This document shows, piece by piece, positions 1-8,368 of a stretch of DNA of 31,447 bases. Source of the DNA: JAJFTV01 sp964532655 (GTDB lineage Bacteria > Chloroflexota > Anaerolineae > Anaerolineales > Anaerolineaceae); contig CAZHMZ010000028.1 in assembly GCA_964532655.1 (NCBI GenBank), positions 1 to 31,447 on the forward strand, given 5' to 3'. The notes under the pieces are model-generated. The model worked only from the letters and a program-made list of their open reading frames with translations. It was not told where the DNA came from and searched no databases. The position numbers were made by a program, and so were the translations under genes. The number at the start of each line of letters is the position of its first letter. Within the stretch, counting starts at the first letter, position 1.

Positions 1-568
1 ATTCATGATCGTCTGGCAACTCCTCCGTGATGGTGGGTTTTCGCCGGGAACGGGTGACATTAAAGAACGAGTGAACATCTGCATAGTTGAGATACAGCAC
101 CAGAAAAATACCGGTTACCATCATGATCACAATGTGCGAAGGGCGATTAACAAAATACAACACCAGCGCGGTCAGTAAAGATCCGGCCTGAACCAGCAGC
201 CCAACCGGCCAGGCGATGATCCACCGGCGAAAGAACCCGATCGCCGCCCACAGTGCTAAAATGGTCAACACGAACAAAACGGCGCTTTCAAATAATGCGG
301 TGAGCAACTGGGCACTGGCAGCCGAATTGATCAGATCCACCGAAAAACGATAAATCTCATCATATGAAAATGGTGTATCGCCGCGGATCCAGCGCGCAAA
401 AAGGCGCGAAAACAGGGTGGGGCCGTTGTTGAGCTGATAGTGGTACACCCCCAGCAGAAAGAACATGATCGATTCAAGGGTGAGCAGCCACCCGCAAATA
501 CGAACCATTCCGGGCACTTTAGTGCCCTGCCGCTCTGACCCCGGTAGTTGATTGATCATTTCACCCAT
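1..568 (-). CDS. Multi-pass membrane protein of unknown function, 3' end cut off by window edge
   Basis: The minus strand is open without a stop from an ATG at 566-568 to the window edge, giving about 189 residues with no C-terminus. I read it by translating the reverse complement. It begins MGEMINQLPGSERQG. Hydrophobic, membrane-like stretches follow around residues 23-45 (WLLTLESIMFFLLGVYHY), 88-112, 117-137 and 143-160. A charged tail (VTRSRRKPTITEELPDDHE) runs off the edge. Residues between the first two segments (about 46-85) are polar and could form an external loop. I do not recognise the family. No strong Shine-Dalgarno precedes the ATG; an internal ATG at codon 4 is an alternative start. 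It is divergent from the NfeD gene, and the shared 196-base gap could hold promoters for both. Confidence 0.7.
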   Translation of the reverse strand, partial: MGEMINQLPGSERQGTKVPGMVRICGWLLTLESIMFFLLGVYHYQLNNGPTLFSRLFARWIRGDTPFSYDEIYRFSVDLINSAASAQLLTALFESAVLFVLTILALWAAIGFFRRWIIAWPVGLLVQAGSLLTALVLYFVNRPSHIVIMMVTGIFLVLYLNYADVHSFFNVTRSRRKPTITEELPDDHE

Positions 569-573
569 GGTAC

Positions 574-602
574 TTAACCGCACACCCCATTTATTGTATA
601 CT
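574..602 (+). promoter_or_regulatory. Candidate sigma70-type promoter for the nfeD gene
   Basis: TTAACC at 574-579 and TATACT at 597-602 are separated by 17 bases, a reasonable -35/-10 pair. They lie about 160 bases before the nfeD start. The leader also contains a short direct repeat (TTACGCAA-type, about 645-661) of unknown meaning. This is pattern matching only. Confidence 0.3.
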
Positions 603-764
603 GATTACAAACACGATCATGCAAGCGACTTTCCGTTATGATTATACGCAAATTACGCAAGAGGCGTACCGCTTTGTCTTATTACAGGAAACACCCGGTA
701 GAATCTGAAACACACTGAAATCCATCAAATAGCCGGGCACACTTCCGGAAAACCAGGATGATCG

Positions 765-2105
765 ATGAAAATGAAAAGGATTTTTCTCGGATTGGCCCTT
801 TGCCTGACGGCGTTTTTGCTCAGCGCCGGGGCAATGCCGCAATTTCTATCCATTCAGGATGGTGGAACTCCGCTTGTGCTGGTTTTGAAAAGTGAAGGTC
901 CGATCACACCGGTTCTGATTGAATATCTGGAGCGCGGGGTGCAGATGGCCGAAAACCGCGGAGCCGAAGCGATCATTTTTGAGCTCGATACTCCCGGCGG
1001 CAGCGTGGATATTATGAACAAAATCGTTCAGGTGATCCGCGGCAGTACGGTACCGGTGGTGGTGTACGTTTATCCACAAAACGCCATGGCCGGCAGCGCC
1101 GGTACGGTAATCACCCTGGCGGGGCACCTGGCAGCCATGGCTCCTGAAACCACCATTGGAGCAGCCAGCCCGGTGGGTTCGGAAGGCGAGGATATCGGCG
1201 AAACGATGGAGGCCAAGGTCAAAGAGATCCTTAAGGCATCGGTACGCGGGCTCACCAAAAACCGCAGTGAAGAAGCCTCCCGCCTGGCCGAAGAAACCAT
1301 CGAAAATGCCCGCGCCGTCACAGTGGATGAAGCGCTTGAGGTCGGATTGGTAGATATCAAAGCGGCCAGCGTACAGGATCTTCTGGATCAACTGGATGGC
1401 CGCGAGGTCATCCTGAATGAGCAACCTCTCACGCTCTCCACCCGTAATGCGCAGGTGGTGAACGTGGGGAATACGCTCATCGAAGAATTGCTTCTGCTGC
1501 TGGTGAACCCCAACCTGGTCTTCCTGCTGCTGGCCATCGGCGTACAGGCTATTTTGATCGAAATTTCCAGCCCGGGCGGATGGGCAGCCGGGTTTATCGG
1601 CGTGGTGTGTGTGCTGCTGGCGGTGTATGGCATCGGGGTCCTGCCGGTGAACTGGTTTGGATTCACCTTTTTACTGGCGGCATTTGTGTTGTTTATCCTG
1701 GATATCAAAGCCCCCACGCACGGCGCGTTGACGATTGCGGGCGCGGCCTCCTTTATTGTGGGCGCGCTGGTCTTGTTCAATTCCACCACCCTGCCGGGTT
1801 TCCCCAAGGTTTCGGTACCCCTGGTGATTAGCACCGGTATCGCCATCGCGGCTATCTTCTTTGTCATCATGACCATCGCGGTTCGCGCACAGCGCCGCCC
1901 CATTTTGTTTGGGCGAGAGACGATGCCCGGCAAGCAGGGCCTGGTGGAACAGGAACTGAACCCGCGTGGAATGGTGCGTGTAAACGGCGAACTCTGGTCC
2001 GCCGAACTGGTGGATGGCATCGGTCCGCTGCCCGCGGGCGCGCGGATTGAAGTAGTGAGCATTTCAGGGTTGGTTCTGCGGGTACGAAAACTGGAAAATT
2101 CATAA
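765..2105 (+). CDS. nfeD: NfeD-family membrane serine protease (ClpP-like domain + membrane domain + NfeD OB-fold)
   Basis: A 446-residue protein of the long NfeD class. Family members are membrane-bound ClpP-fold serine proteases that usually work with a stomatin/SPFH partner. The N-terminus is a signal peptide or anchor (MKMKRIFLGLALCLTAFLLS). Residues about 36-215 are the ClpP-like domain with FELDTPGGSV at 72-81 and AGSAGT at 109-114. Ser111 matches the family nucleophile, and Lys151 or Lys153 lies at the spacing of the general-base lysine in PH1510-type proteases. Several hydrophobic helices span about 235-375. Residues about 380-446 (RETMPGKQGLVEQELNPRG..) form the soluble OB-fold. AGGA six bases before the ATG supports the start. 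Oddity: no SPFH gene is adjacent; a sulfotransferase follows instead. Confidence 0.9.
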   Translation: MKMKRIFLGLALCLTAFLLSAGAMPQFLSIQDGGTPLVLVLKSEGPITPVLIEYLERGVQMAENRGAEAIIFELDTPGGSVDIMNKIVQVIRGSTVPVVVYVYPQNAMAGSAGTVITLAGHLAAMAPETTIGAASPVGSEGEDIGETMEAKVKEILKASVRGLTKNRSEEASRLAEETIENARAVTVDEALEVGLVDIKAASVQDLLDQLDGREVILNEQPLTLSTRNAQVVNVGNTLIEELLLLLVNPNLVFLLLAIGVQAILIEISSPGGWAAGFIGVVCVLLAVYGIGVLPVNWFGFTFLLAAFVLFILDIKAPTHGALTIAGAASFIVGALVLFNSTTLPGFPKVSVPLVISTGIAIAAIFFVIMTIAVRAQRRPILFGRETMPGKQGLVEQELNPRGMVRVNGELWSAELVDGIGPLPAGARIEVVSISGLVLRVRKLENS

Positions 2106-2161
2106 ATACTAGCCGGACTGGTAAAACTTTACCGTTGAGACGATATCCATTGGAGGGGTGT

Positions 2162-3049
2162 ATGCAGTCTGTCTTACAGACAATCCGACCAGGCGAAAAA
2201 TCCATTTCAGCAAACCTGGCAGCCAAGTTCAGGGAGGTGACGTGGAAGTATCGCGCATTCCCTCACTTTATCATCGCCGGCGCACAAAAATGCGGAACCA
2301 GCAGCCTGTTTTTTTATCTGACCCAGCACCCCCACCTGATCCCCTCCTGCGTAAAGGAAGTTCATTATTTTGATGGAGGATATCGTCAGAGGGAGAGAGA
2401 CGGTCACAGGAGTTTTCTGCGTTATCAATCCCACTTTCCGTTAAAAATCATGCTGACAAAACATCACAGGGTGTTTGAAGCCACTCCCAGTTATATTTTC
2501 CATCCGCTGACGCCTCATCGCATTCACAATGTGTTGCCGAATGTGAAACTCATTATTCTGTTAAGAAATCCAGTCGATCGGGCTATCTCGCATTATTTGC
2601 ATGAAAAAAGAAGCGGGCATGAACCTTTGGGGATCATGGACGCCCTGCTGGACGAAGAAGGACGTTTGAAGCAGATTGAGGAAACCGGCGATTTTGACAA
2701 CATCCTGTACCGGAGATATTCCTACAAAAGCCGTGGAAAATATAAAGAACAACTGGAAAGGTATTTTAAGGTTTTTCCGCGCAATCACATCCTGGTATTG
2801 CAGAGTGAGAACTTTTTTTCGGATTTGCGAAAACACCTTAGAATGATTTTTGAATTCGTGGGAGTAGACCCCGCGTTTCAGATCGATGACCTGAAACCGA
2901 GGAATGTGGCTCCCAACCGGGTGGATGTTGGACAGGAAGTCTATGAGTACCTGACGCGTTTCTTCAAGCCGCATAACGAAGACCTCAGTGAATATCTGGG
3001 GCAGGATTTTAGCTGGTCATCCGGCGCGAACCGGAATGATTTCGATTAA
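2162..3049 (+). CDS. PAPS-dependent sulfotransferase
   Basis: A 295-residue sulfotransferase-domain protein predicted to move sulfate from PAPS to an acceptor hydroxyl or amine; the acceptor is unknown. The 5'-phosphosulfate loop is FIIAGAQKCGTSSLFFYL at residues 36-53, with Lys43 as the likely catalytic lysine. The 3'-phosphate motif is LIILLRNPVDRAISHYLHE at 130-148, with Arg136 and Ser143. KEVHYFD at 65-71 is the usual next conserved segment. The start is ATG 2162, chosen because GGAGGGG sits at 2152-2158; an upstream in-frame TTG at 2135 would add nine residues but has no ribosome site. There is no signal peptide, so it is probably cytoplasmic. The proteins it most resembles are animal-type heparan/NDST-like and bacterial Stf domains. 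The gap after nfeD is 56 bases. Confidence 0.88.
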   Translation: MQSVLQTIRPGEKSISANLAAKFREVTWKYRAFPHFIIAGAQKCGTSSLFFYLTQHPHLIPSCVKEVHYFDGGYRQRERDGHRSFLRYQSHFPLKIMLTKHHRVFEATPSYIFHPLTPHRIHNVLPNVKLIILLRNPVDRAISHYLHEKRSGHEPLGIMDALLDEEGRLKQIEETGDFDNILYRRYSYKSRGKYKEQLERYFKVFPRNHILVLQSENFFSDLRKHLRMIFEFVGVDPAFQIDDLKPRNVAPNRVDVGQEVYEYLTRFFKPHNEDLSEYLGQDFSWSSGANRNDFD

Positions 3050-3050
3050 A

Positions 3051-3075
3051 AAACCACCCGTCAAACGGGTGGTTT
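3051..3075. terminator. Bidirectional intrinsic terminator between converging genes
   Basis: AAACCACCCGT (3051-3061), loop CAA, ACGGGTGGTTT (3065-3075) is a perfect 11-bp stem. An A-run precedes it and a TTTT-rich end follows it, so each strand reads a hairpin followed by U residues. It lies directly after the sulfotransferase stop and just past the alpha-glucan phosphorylase stop, and should serve both. Confidence 0.9.
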
Positions 3076-3095
3076 TAATGTATTGTCAGGGCAGT

Positions 3096-5246
3096 CTATC
3101 CGGCTGTTTTGACGGTTTTCTCAACCATCCCGGGCATATACATGTTTCGTACATACTCCTTGAGCATACGGGTGGTGCTGAACTGCGGCGCCAGGGTGCG
3201 GATGGATTCTTTCATCATGCGAATCCAGTCATCCGAAGGAGTTTCTCCGCGCCGGTTGCGGTAAAAGAGCGGAACAATCTGATCCTGGAGCGTTTCATAA
3301 ATCTCACTGGCGTCATCGCGATCTTCCAGGCCGGCATCGGTGTATTCCTTTTCTGAGCCGATCTTCCAACCATTGGATCCGTTGTACCCCTCACACCACC
3401 AGCCGTCGCGCACCGAGAAGTTCAGCACCCCGTTCATGGCGGCCTTCATCCCGGATGTGCCCGATGCTTCGTTGGGGCGGCGCGGTGTGTTCAGCCAGAT
3501 ATCCACTCCCTGCACCAGATGGCGGGCCACGTTCATATCATAATCTTCCAGGAACATGATGCGTCCGGCCGTGCGCGCGTCTTTGGCAGCCCGGTATACC
3601 TGCTGGATGATCAACTTGCCCGGCTCATCGGCGGGATGCGCCTTGCCGGAGAAGATAATCTGCACCGGCATCTCCGGGTTGTTGATGATGCTCAGCAGCC
3701 GCTCGTAATCCTGCAAAATCAGGTATGCACGTTTGTAAGTGGCAAACCGGCGAGCCACTCCAATGGTCAGTAATTGACTGTTGAACAGCGCGCCGCCGGC
3801 AATAATCTGAACGGGGTGATGCTGGGTATCCATCCACTGTTTTCTGGCGCGCCGGATCATAAACCGGAACAGATCATCCTTCATATACTGGTGGACCTGC
3901 CAGAATTCGTGATCGGGGATGTTTTCCAGGTTTTCCCAGACTTCCGGATCATCGACGCGTTCTTTCCAGTCACTCGGGAAGTACCGGTCAAACAAAGCAC
4001 GCTGCTGGCCTGACATCCAGCTCAACATGTGCACGCCGTTGGTCACCGAAGTAACCGGCACCTCCTCTTCAGACACACCCGGGAACAGTGAGTGCCACAT
4101 GCGACGTGAAACCTTGCCATGAAGCTGCGATACCGCGTTGCGGTGATCGGAAAGTTTGAGCGCCAGCACTGGCATGCTGAAATTCTCACCCCACGGCTGC
4201 TGGTATTTTCCCAGATCGATAAACTGGTCGCGGGTCAATTTGAGATCTTCCCACATGTGAACCATGTATTTATCGATCATCCACAAAGGGAACTGATCCT
4301 GCCCGGCCGGGACGGGCGTATGGGTGGTGAAGATATCGGTACGCGCCACCAATTCGGCGGCTTCGTCAAACCCCACACCGTTCTGCATGGCCATGCGGAT
4401 GCGCTGAAGCGTCAGGAAAGCGGAGTGTCCTTCGTTCATGTGCCAGACGGTCGGGTGAATGCCCAGCAAATCCAGCGCTTTCACCCCGCCGATCCCCAGC
4501 AGAATTTCCTGTGAGATACGCACATCCAGGTCACTGCTGTACAGGCGGGCGGTGAGCTGCCGGTCATTGGGCTGATTGGCATCTACATCGCTGTCCAGTA
4601 AATACAGCAACCTGCGCCCCACATGCAGTTCCCAGATGCGGGCGTATACCTTTCGCTCGGGAAGCTGCACCGAGATAAGCACCGGCGCTTTGTTTTCATC
4701 CAGCAGCGGGATCAACGGAAGCTCGTCCAGCGGCAGGGTATAGTTGCCGGTGTTTTGCCAGCCGTCTTCCGTAATATGTTGTTTGAAGTACCCCTGCCGG
4801 TAAATAAATCCGATGCCCACCAGCGGAATGCCCAGATCGCTGGATTCTTTAAGGTGATCGCCTGAGAGTACACCCAGGCCGCCGGCGTATACGGGCAGCG
4901 ATTCGTGTAGGCCGAATTCAAACGAAAAATAGGCGATGCTTTTATCACGCAGGTCGGGATTGGTTTTGTTATACCAGGTATCATCGGCTGCCAGATACCG
5001 GTCGAACTGATCCAGCACCCGGTCGTACAAATCCAGATAATCGGGATGACAGGACATGGCATTCAGATCGGCGNNNNNNNNNNGGTTGTGGTTGACCTCG
5101 TCCCACAGGCGGGCATCGATATTGGCGAAAAGCGCCCTGGCCTGTGGGTTCCACACCCACCACAGGTTGTAGACCAGGTCTTTCAACCGCTCAATTCGGG
5201 CGGGCAGTTCAAAATTGTTCGGGATGATCCGCTGTATGGTTGTCAT
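3096..5246 (-). CDS. glgP: Alpha-glucan (glycogen/maltodextrin) phosphorylase, GT35, short bacterial type
   Basis: About 716 residues. It releases glucose-1-phosphate from alpha-1,4-glucan using phosphate and pyridoxal phosphate. Family hallmarks: SFEFGLHESLPVYAGGLGVL (about 108-127), SGDHLKESSDLGIPLVGIG, and EASGTSGMK with the PLP lysine at about Lys601. The N-terminal NLWWVWNPQARALF block is typical of the short Thermotoga-like form, which lacks the regulatory extensions of muscle and yeast enzymes. The start is ATG 5244-5246, preceded by AGGAGA; an upstream in-frame ATG would add eight residues with no ribosome site. Ten Ns at 5074-5083 break the segment after DEVNHN; the family usually has about ten residues there, so the gap is probably longer than drawn. 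The neighbouring galactokinase fits a sugar-1-phosphate theme. It probably has its own promoter. Confidence 0.93.
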   Translation of the reverse strand: MTTIQRIIPNNFELPARIERLKDLVYNLWWVWNPQARALFANIDARLWDEVNHNXXXXADLNAMSCHPDYLDLYDRVLDQFDRYLAADDTWYNKTNPDLRDKSIAYFSFEFGLHESLPVYAGGLGVLSGDHLKESSDLGIPLVGIGFIYRQGYFKQHITEDGWQNTGNYTLPLDELPLIPLLDENKAPVLISVQLPERKVYARIWELHVGRRLLYLLDSDVDANQPNDRQLTARLYSSDLDVRISQEILLGIGGVKALDLLGIHPTVWHMNEGHSAFLTLQRIRMAMQNGVGFDEAAELVARTDIFTTHTPVPAGQDQFPLWMIDKYMVHMWEDLKLTRDQFIDLGKYQQPWGENFSMPVLALKLSDHRNAVSQLHGKVSRRMWHSLFPGVSEEEVPVTSVTNGVHMLSWMSGQQRALFDRYFPSDWKERVDDPEVWENLENIPDHEFWQVHQYMKDDLFRFMIRRARKQWMDTQHHPVQIIAGGALFNSQLLTIGVARRFATYKRAYLILQDYERLLSIINNPEMPVQIIFSGKAHPADEPGKLIIQQVYRAAKDARTAGRIMFLEDYDMNVARHLVQGVDIWLNTPRRPNEASGTSGMKAAMNGVLNFSVRDGWWCEGYNGSNGWKIGSEKEYTDAGLEDRDDASEIYETLQDQIVPLFYRNRRGETPSDDWIRMMKESIRTLAPQFSTTRMLKEYVRNMYMPGMVEKTVKTAG
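5074..5083. other. Assembly gap (10 N) inside the alpha-glucan phosphorylase gene
   Basis: Ten unknown bases. The reading frame continues on both sides, so the gene is probably intact. Compared with the family pattern after the NHN motif, some six more residues than the drawn four seem to be missing. Confidence 0.95.
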
Positions 5247-5290
5247 TTCTCTTCTCCTGTTTCCATCCATCTTTCCAGTGACCGACAGCC

Positions 5291-5308
5291 GTTACTGGCA
5301 GCAGTAAC
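5291..5308. other. Stem-loop in the 5' leader of the phosphorylase gene
   Basis: GTTACTG (5291-5297), loop GCAG, CAGTAAC (5302-5308) is a perfect 7-bp stem located 45-62 bases before the glgP start on its transcript. There is no U-tract, so it is not a simple terminator. Its function is unknown. Confidence 0.4.
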
Positions 5309-5343
5309 TGTCTTACACTGGCTGGCAGAGAAAGGCTCCATTA

Positions 5344-5373
5344 ATCATAACCGATCAGGCGGTCATCTTTCAA
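5344..5373 (-). promoter_or_regulatory. Candidate promoter for the phosphorylase gene
   Basis: On the minus strand TTGAAA (5373-5368) and TATGAT (5349-5344) are 18 bases apart, giving a predicted start near 5337 and a leader of about 90 bases. This suggests glgP can be transcribed separately from the galactokinase gene upstream. Confidence 0.45.
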
Positions 5374-5421
5374 CAAGGGATTTTCAAACAAAACGGTTGT
5401 TGTGATACAAAAGGTAAATCG

Positions 5422-6561
5422 CTAGATCACCTGCGCCCCACCGGCGATATGCACCGGAAAGATATCGACCTGCTGGCCGGTCTGCCGGTGATGCTCCTCT
5501 ATCAGGCTGTGAATAAACGAAGCCGCGGCGTCTTCTCGAACCAGGTTGATGGTGCTGCCCCCAAAACCTGCGCCGGTCAGACGCGCTCCAAAACAGCCCG
5601 GCAGTGTGACGGCGATTTGCACCAGTCTGTCCAGCTCGGGACTGCTGACCTCGTATAAATCGCGCAGCGAGACATGCCCGGCGAACATCTGGCGGCCAAA
5701 TTGCTCGTAATCCCGGATGCGCAGGCACTCCACAGCCGTCAGTACACGGCTGCATTCTTCGATGACATGCCGGGCCCGGCGCCTCAGCAGTTCCGGCAAT
5801 TCTGTCTCCAGCCGGTTGAACTGATCCAGCGAAACATCGCGCAGGCTTTTGATACCTGGCAGACGATCTTTGAGCAGGCGAAAAGCCTGGTCGCTTTCTG
5901 AGCGGCGCTGATTGTACTGTGATTCCTGCGACGCACCCCCGGCTGGCAGGCCCAATTGATGCGATTTTCCGGTTCGAGCCACCACCAGCGTCACCCCGCT
6001 GAGCGGAATGGGCTCCCACTCCAGCGTCTGCGTATCCAGAAAGAGCACATGCCCGGCCTGCCCGTGCAAACAGGCAAATTGATCCATGATGCCGCAGTTC
6101 ACGCCCACATAGTGGGTCTCCGCCATCAAACAGATCCGGGCAAGCTCCATCCGGTTCATCTGCCAGCCCCCCAACGTCTGCCAGAGCAGCCCAAAAGCGG
6201 TCTCCACCGCGGCAGAGGAGCTTAATCCTGCCCCGGCCGGGATGTGCGAACAGTACTCCGCCAGCACGGCCCGAGGGGTATACCCATGCCGGATCAGCGA
6301 CCAGCACACGCCGGCCGGGTAAAGCGCCCAATCCGGTAGTGCGTTGCCGTCCAAGTCAATTTTTCTATCAAGGTTTTCAGCGCGAAAAGAGACCTGCTGG
6401 TTCAGGTCAAGCGCCCGCAGGGTAAAGACATCATCAGGGGCTGGATCGGCTTTCAGGGATAAAAAACGATCAATGGCGGCTGGTAACACAAAGCCGCCAT
6501 TGTAATCAACATGTTCACCCAGCAAGTTCACGCGCCCGGGGGCGCACACTCGTACACTCAC
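5422..6561 (-). CDS. galK: Galactokinase (GHMP kinase)
   Basis: A 379-residue enzyme that phosphorylates galactose to galactose-1-phosphate with ATP, the entry step of the Leloir pathway. The galactokinase signature GRVNLLGEHVDYNGG is at residues 9-23. The ATP-binding GHMP motif PAGAGLSSSAAVETAFG lies near 108-124, the GIMDQFACLHG segment (catalytic Asp) near 157-167, and the C-terminal RLTGAGFGGSTINLV motif near 328-342. The start is GTG 6561; AGGAA lies upstream, overlapping the previous gene's stop, and the gap to that gene is only 15 bases. It therefore reads as the last gene of the M50/TyrA-like/galK run. No galT or galE is next to it. Confidence 0.95.
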   Translation of the reverse strand: MSVRVCAPGRVNLLGEHVDYNGGFVLPAAIDRFLSLKADPAPDDVFTLRALDLNQQVSFRAENLDRKIDLDGNALPDWALYPAGVCWSLIRHGYTPRAVLAEYCSHIPAGAGLSSSAAVETAFGLLWQTLGGWQMNRMELARICLMAETHYVGVNCGIMDQFACLHGQAGHVLFLDTQTLEWEPIPLSGVTLVVARTGKSHQLGLPAGGASQESQYNQRRSESDQAFRLLKDRLPGIKSLRDVSLDQFNRLETELPELLRRRARHVIEECSRVLTAVECLRIRDYEQFGRQMFAGHVSLRDLYEVSSPELDRLVQIAVTLPGCFGARLTGAGFGGSTINLVREDAAASFIHSLIEEHHRQTGQQVDIFPVHIAGGAQVI

Positions 6562-6576
6562 CGGTGGAATTCCTGC

Positions 6577-7569
6577 TTATTTCTTTTCTTCGCGCTTTTT
6601 GAACAGCCCGCCGGTAAAGAAGCGAGCTAGATTCTCGCCGGTGGAGGGGAGTTGAGGTTTATTGGGGTCCTTGTCCCAATCGCCGGCCATGCGTTGGTTG
6701 TACCACTCAGCCTGTGAGTCGCGAGCCTGCTTCACCAACGCGTCGAGTTTCTCGCGATCCTCGTCCTGGATGGCATCCCGGAAATCCATGATGGCGTACA
6801 TCATATCGTTCAGCACGCGCACCACGTTGTCTTTGTCCATCATGGACAGTTTTTCGAGTGTCTCGCCTTCCGGCAGGAACATCATGGGAGAAGTGAGATG
6901 ATGGAAGTATTTACCGGCCAATCGGCGGCCTTCGCGCCAGCCGGGTTTTCCGGTGGTCGAGTTGACAAAGGCGGCTGACAGCAGCATGGGCAGGACTTTC
7001 GACGAGGCGATCAGACCGTCGAATTCATACGGATCCGCGTAGAAGGGTTCGGCGCCCAGCAGGGCTGCCAGTTCAGAGGCCAGCCGGATGGCATCGGCGG
7101 GCATACCCACCGGCGAGGTGATCACCAGGGCGCTTTTCTTGAACAGATCGGCATGGGCTTCATCAGGGCCAAGCCGCAGTGTGTCCATATACACGGGGTT
7201 GATGGTGGGGCTGATGGTGGCAAAATACCGGTCGGGGGGCAGCAGTTCTTTCATCCACGAGCCCACCTTGATCATACTGGTGGAGGTATCCATCACCACA
7301 GCGCCTTCCTTGAGATCATCTTTGATCAGTTCAAGGGTGTTGCGGATCTGATCTTCGTGAAGGGCCAGAACCACGATATCGGCCTGTTCGACGGCGGCAT
7401 GCAGGTTGTTGATGATCTTGTCGAAGGCGCCCATTTTTTCCACCTGGCGGGCGATATCTGACTTGCGATCGTGCCCCACTCGCAGGATACGCTCTTTTTG
7501 AGGCTCCAGCGCCAAACCTATGGATGTGCCTACCTGACCAAGGCCAATGACGGTAATTTGAACGGTCAT
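6577..7569 (-). CDS. NAD(P)-binding dehydrogenase of the prephenate-dehydrogenase (TyrA) superfamily, probably not a true TyrA
   Basis: 330 residues. An N-terminal Rossmann fold has GLGQVGTSIG at residues 9-18. An all-alpha dimerisation-like region follows, and the C-terminus is lysine-rich (FKKREEKK). General layout and length fit the prephenate/arogenate dehydrogenase superfamily. The segment where TyrA enzymes carry the catalytic His of a HPMAG-like motif here reads ATISPTINPVYMDTL, with no such His. I therefore doubt it makes hydroxyphenylpyruvate. Its ATG overlaps the stop of the upstream M50 gene (ATGA, 7566-7569), with the ribosome site AGGAGT inside that gene, so the two are translationally coupled. 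The substrate is unknown. 6-Phosphogluconate/hydroxyisobutyrate-dehydrogenase-like proteins are the alternative family. Confidence 0.75.
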   Translation of the reverse strand: MTVQITVIGLGQVGTSIGLALEPQKERILRVGHDRKSDIARQVEKMGAFDKIINNLHAAVEQADIVVLALHEDQIRNTLELIKDDLKEGAVVMDTSTSMIKVGSWMKELLPPDRYFATISPTINPVYMDTLRLGPDEAHADLFKKSALVITSPVGMPADAIRLASELAALLGAEPFYADPYEFDGLIASSKVLPMLLSAAFVNSTTGKPGWREGRRLAGKYFHHLTSPMMFLPEGETLEKLSMMDKDNVVRVLNDMMYAIMDFRDAIQDEDREKLDALVKQARDSQAEWYNQRMAGDWDKDPNKPQLPSTGENLARFFTGGLFKKREEKK

Positions 7570-8216
7570 ACAGAAACTCCTATTAATAGACTGGAAATCG
7601 TCCGCAGCAGCGGGGTGAGGATCATGCCGAACAGGTCAAGACCCAGAATCGGCAGAACAAAGACAATGGCAAGCAGGATCATGGGACCATACGGTCGGAT
7701 GCGATCCAAAAAGTTGACCCCGGCCGGCGGCAGAAAATACTCCAGCACCTTTTCGCCATCCAGAGGGGCCAGCGGGATGAGATTGAACAGCAGCAGCAGG
7801 ATATTGATCAACATGAAGCTGAATAAAAACGATTGCGGTGTGGGCAGAAAACCCGGCCAATTGCTGACAAACGGGATCAGGTTAAACCGCAGCGGGATGG
7901 CTGCCAGCACGGCCATCACCAGATTGGAGGCCGGACCCGCCAGTGAAACCAGCATGACCGCTGCCGGTGAACGTCTGCGCAGTGCATACGGGTTGATGGG
8001 CACGGGTTTGGCCCATCCAAAGCCGGCCACCAGCAGCATCAGGGTGCCAATCAGATCAAGATGCACCGCCGGGTTGAGTGTGAGCCGGCCGTTTGCGCGC
8101 GGTGTGTTATCGCCAAAGCGATCCGCCACCCATGCATGCGAAAACTCATGCACGGTAAAGGCGATCACCAGTGTGATGATCCGTGTAATGATGGTTTCGG
8201 GAGAGAGATTTGTCAT
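7566..8216 (-). CDS. Site-2-protease-family (M50) membrane metalloprotease
   Basis: 216 residues, an integral-membrane zinc protease of the small cyanobacterial/YwhC-like M50 group. The zinc site HEFSH lies at residues 23-27 within a hydrophobic helix. The second conserved motif NLIPLAPLDG at 145-154 supplies the third ligand, Asp153. NPAVHLDLIG at 49-58 is also typical of this group. About five hydrophobic segments are visible, with no PDZ domain or signal peptide. The substrate is unknown. It heads the minus-strand run, and its leader reaches to the palindromic promoter at 8336-8367, about 118 bases upstream. No clear Shine-Dalgarno precedes the ATG. Confidence 0.9.
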   Translation of the reverse strand: MTNLSPETIITRIITLVIAFTVHEFSHAWVADRFGDNTPRANGRLTLNPAVHLDLIGTLMLLVAGFGWAKPVPINPYALRRRSPAAVMLVSLAGPASNLVMAVLAAIPLRFNLIPFVSNWPGFLPTPQSFLFSFMLINILLLLFNLIPLAPLDGEKVLEYFLPPAGVNFLDRIRPYGPMILLAIVFVLPILGLDLFGMILTPLLRTISSLLIGVSV

Positions 8217-8335
8217 TGCTTATTTTTAGCTGACTCGTCGGGCGTCCGGTGACCAGGCAGCCGGTTAACCAGGCAGCTGATCTTCCGGGTATCCGGTCTA
8301 CCGCTGCGTGGAACAGCCGGTAAATCCGCCGAGTC

Positions 8336-8367
8336 TTTTGATTATATCACGGGTGGTATAATCAAAA
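8336..8367. promoter_or_regulatory. Palindromic divergent promoter/operator
   Basis: TTTTGATTATATCAC (8336-8350), spacer GG, GTGGTATAATCAAAA (8353-8367): 15-base arms with one mismatch. Each arm contains TATAAT on the strand that leads outward (8357-8362 plus; 8346-8341 minus), so one palindrome can supply -10 boxes for both the DUF951 gene and the M50 gene. -35 boxes are weak. It could equally be a repressor site overlying both promoters. Confidence 0.55.
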
Positions 8368-8368
8368 A

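Noticed and set aside
846..2062. Minus-strand frames opposite nfeD
   Set aside because: Shadows of a strongly supported coding sequence, with no ribosome sites or domains.
5384..6331. 315-codon minus-strand frame overlapping galactokinase
   Set aside because: It is another frame of the galactokinase gene, which has all its signature motifs; the product is Gly/Arg/Ala-rich without motifs.
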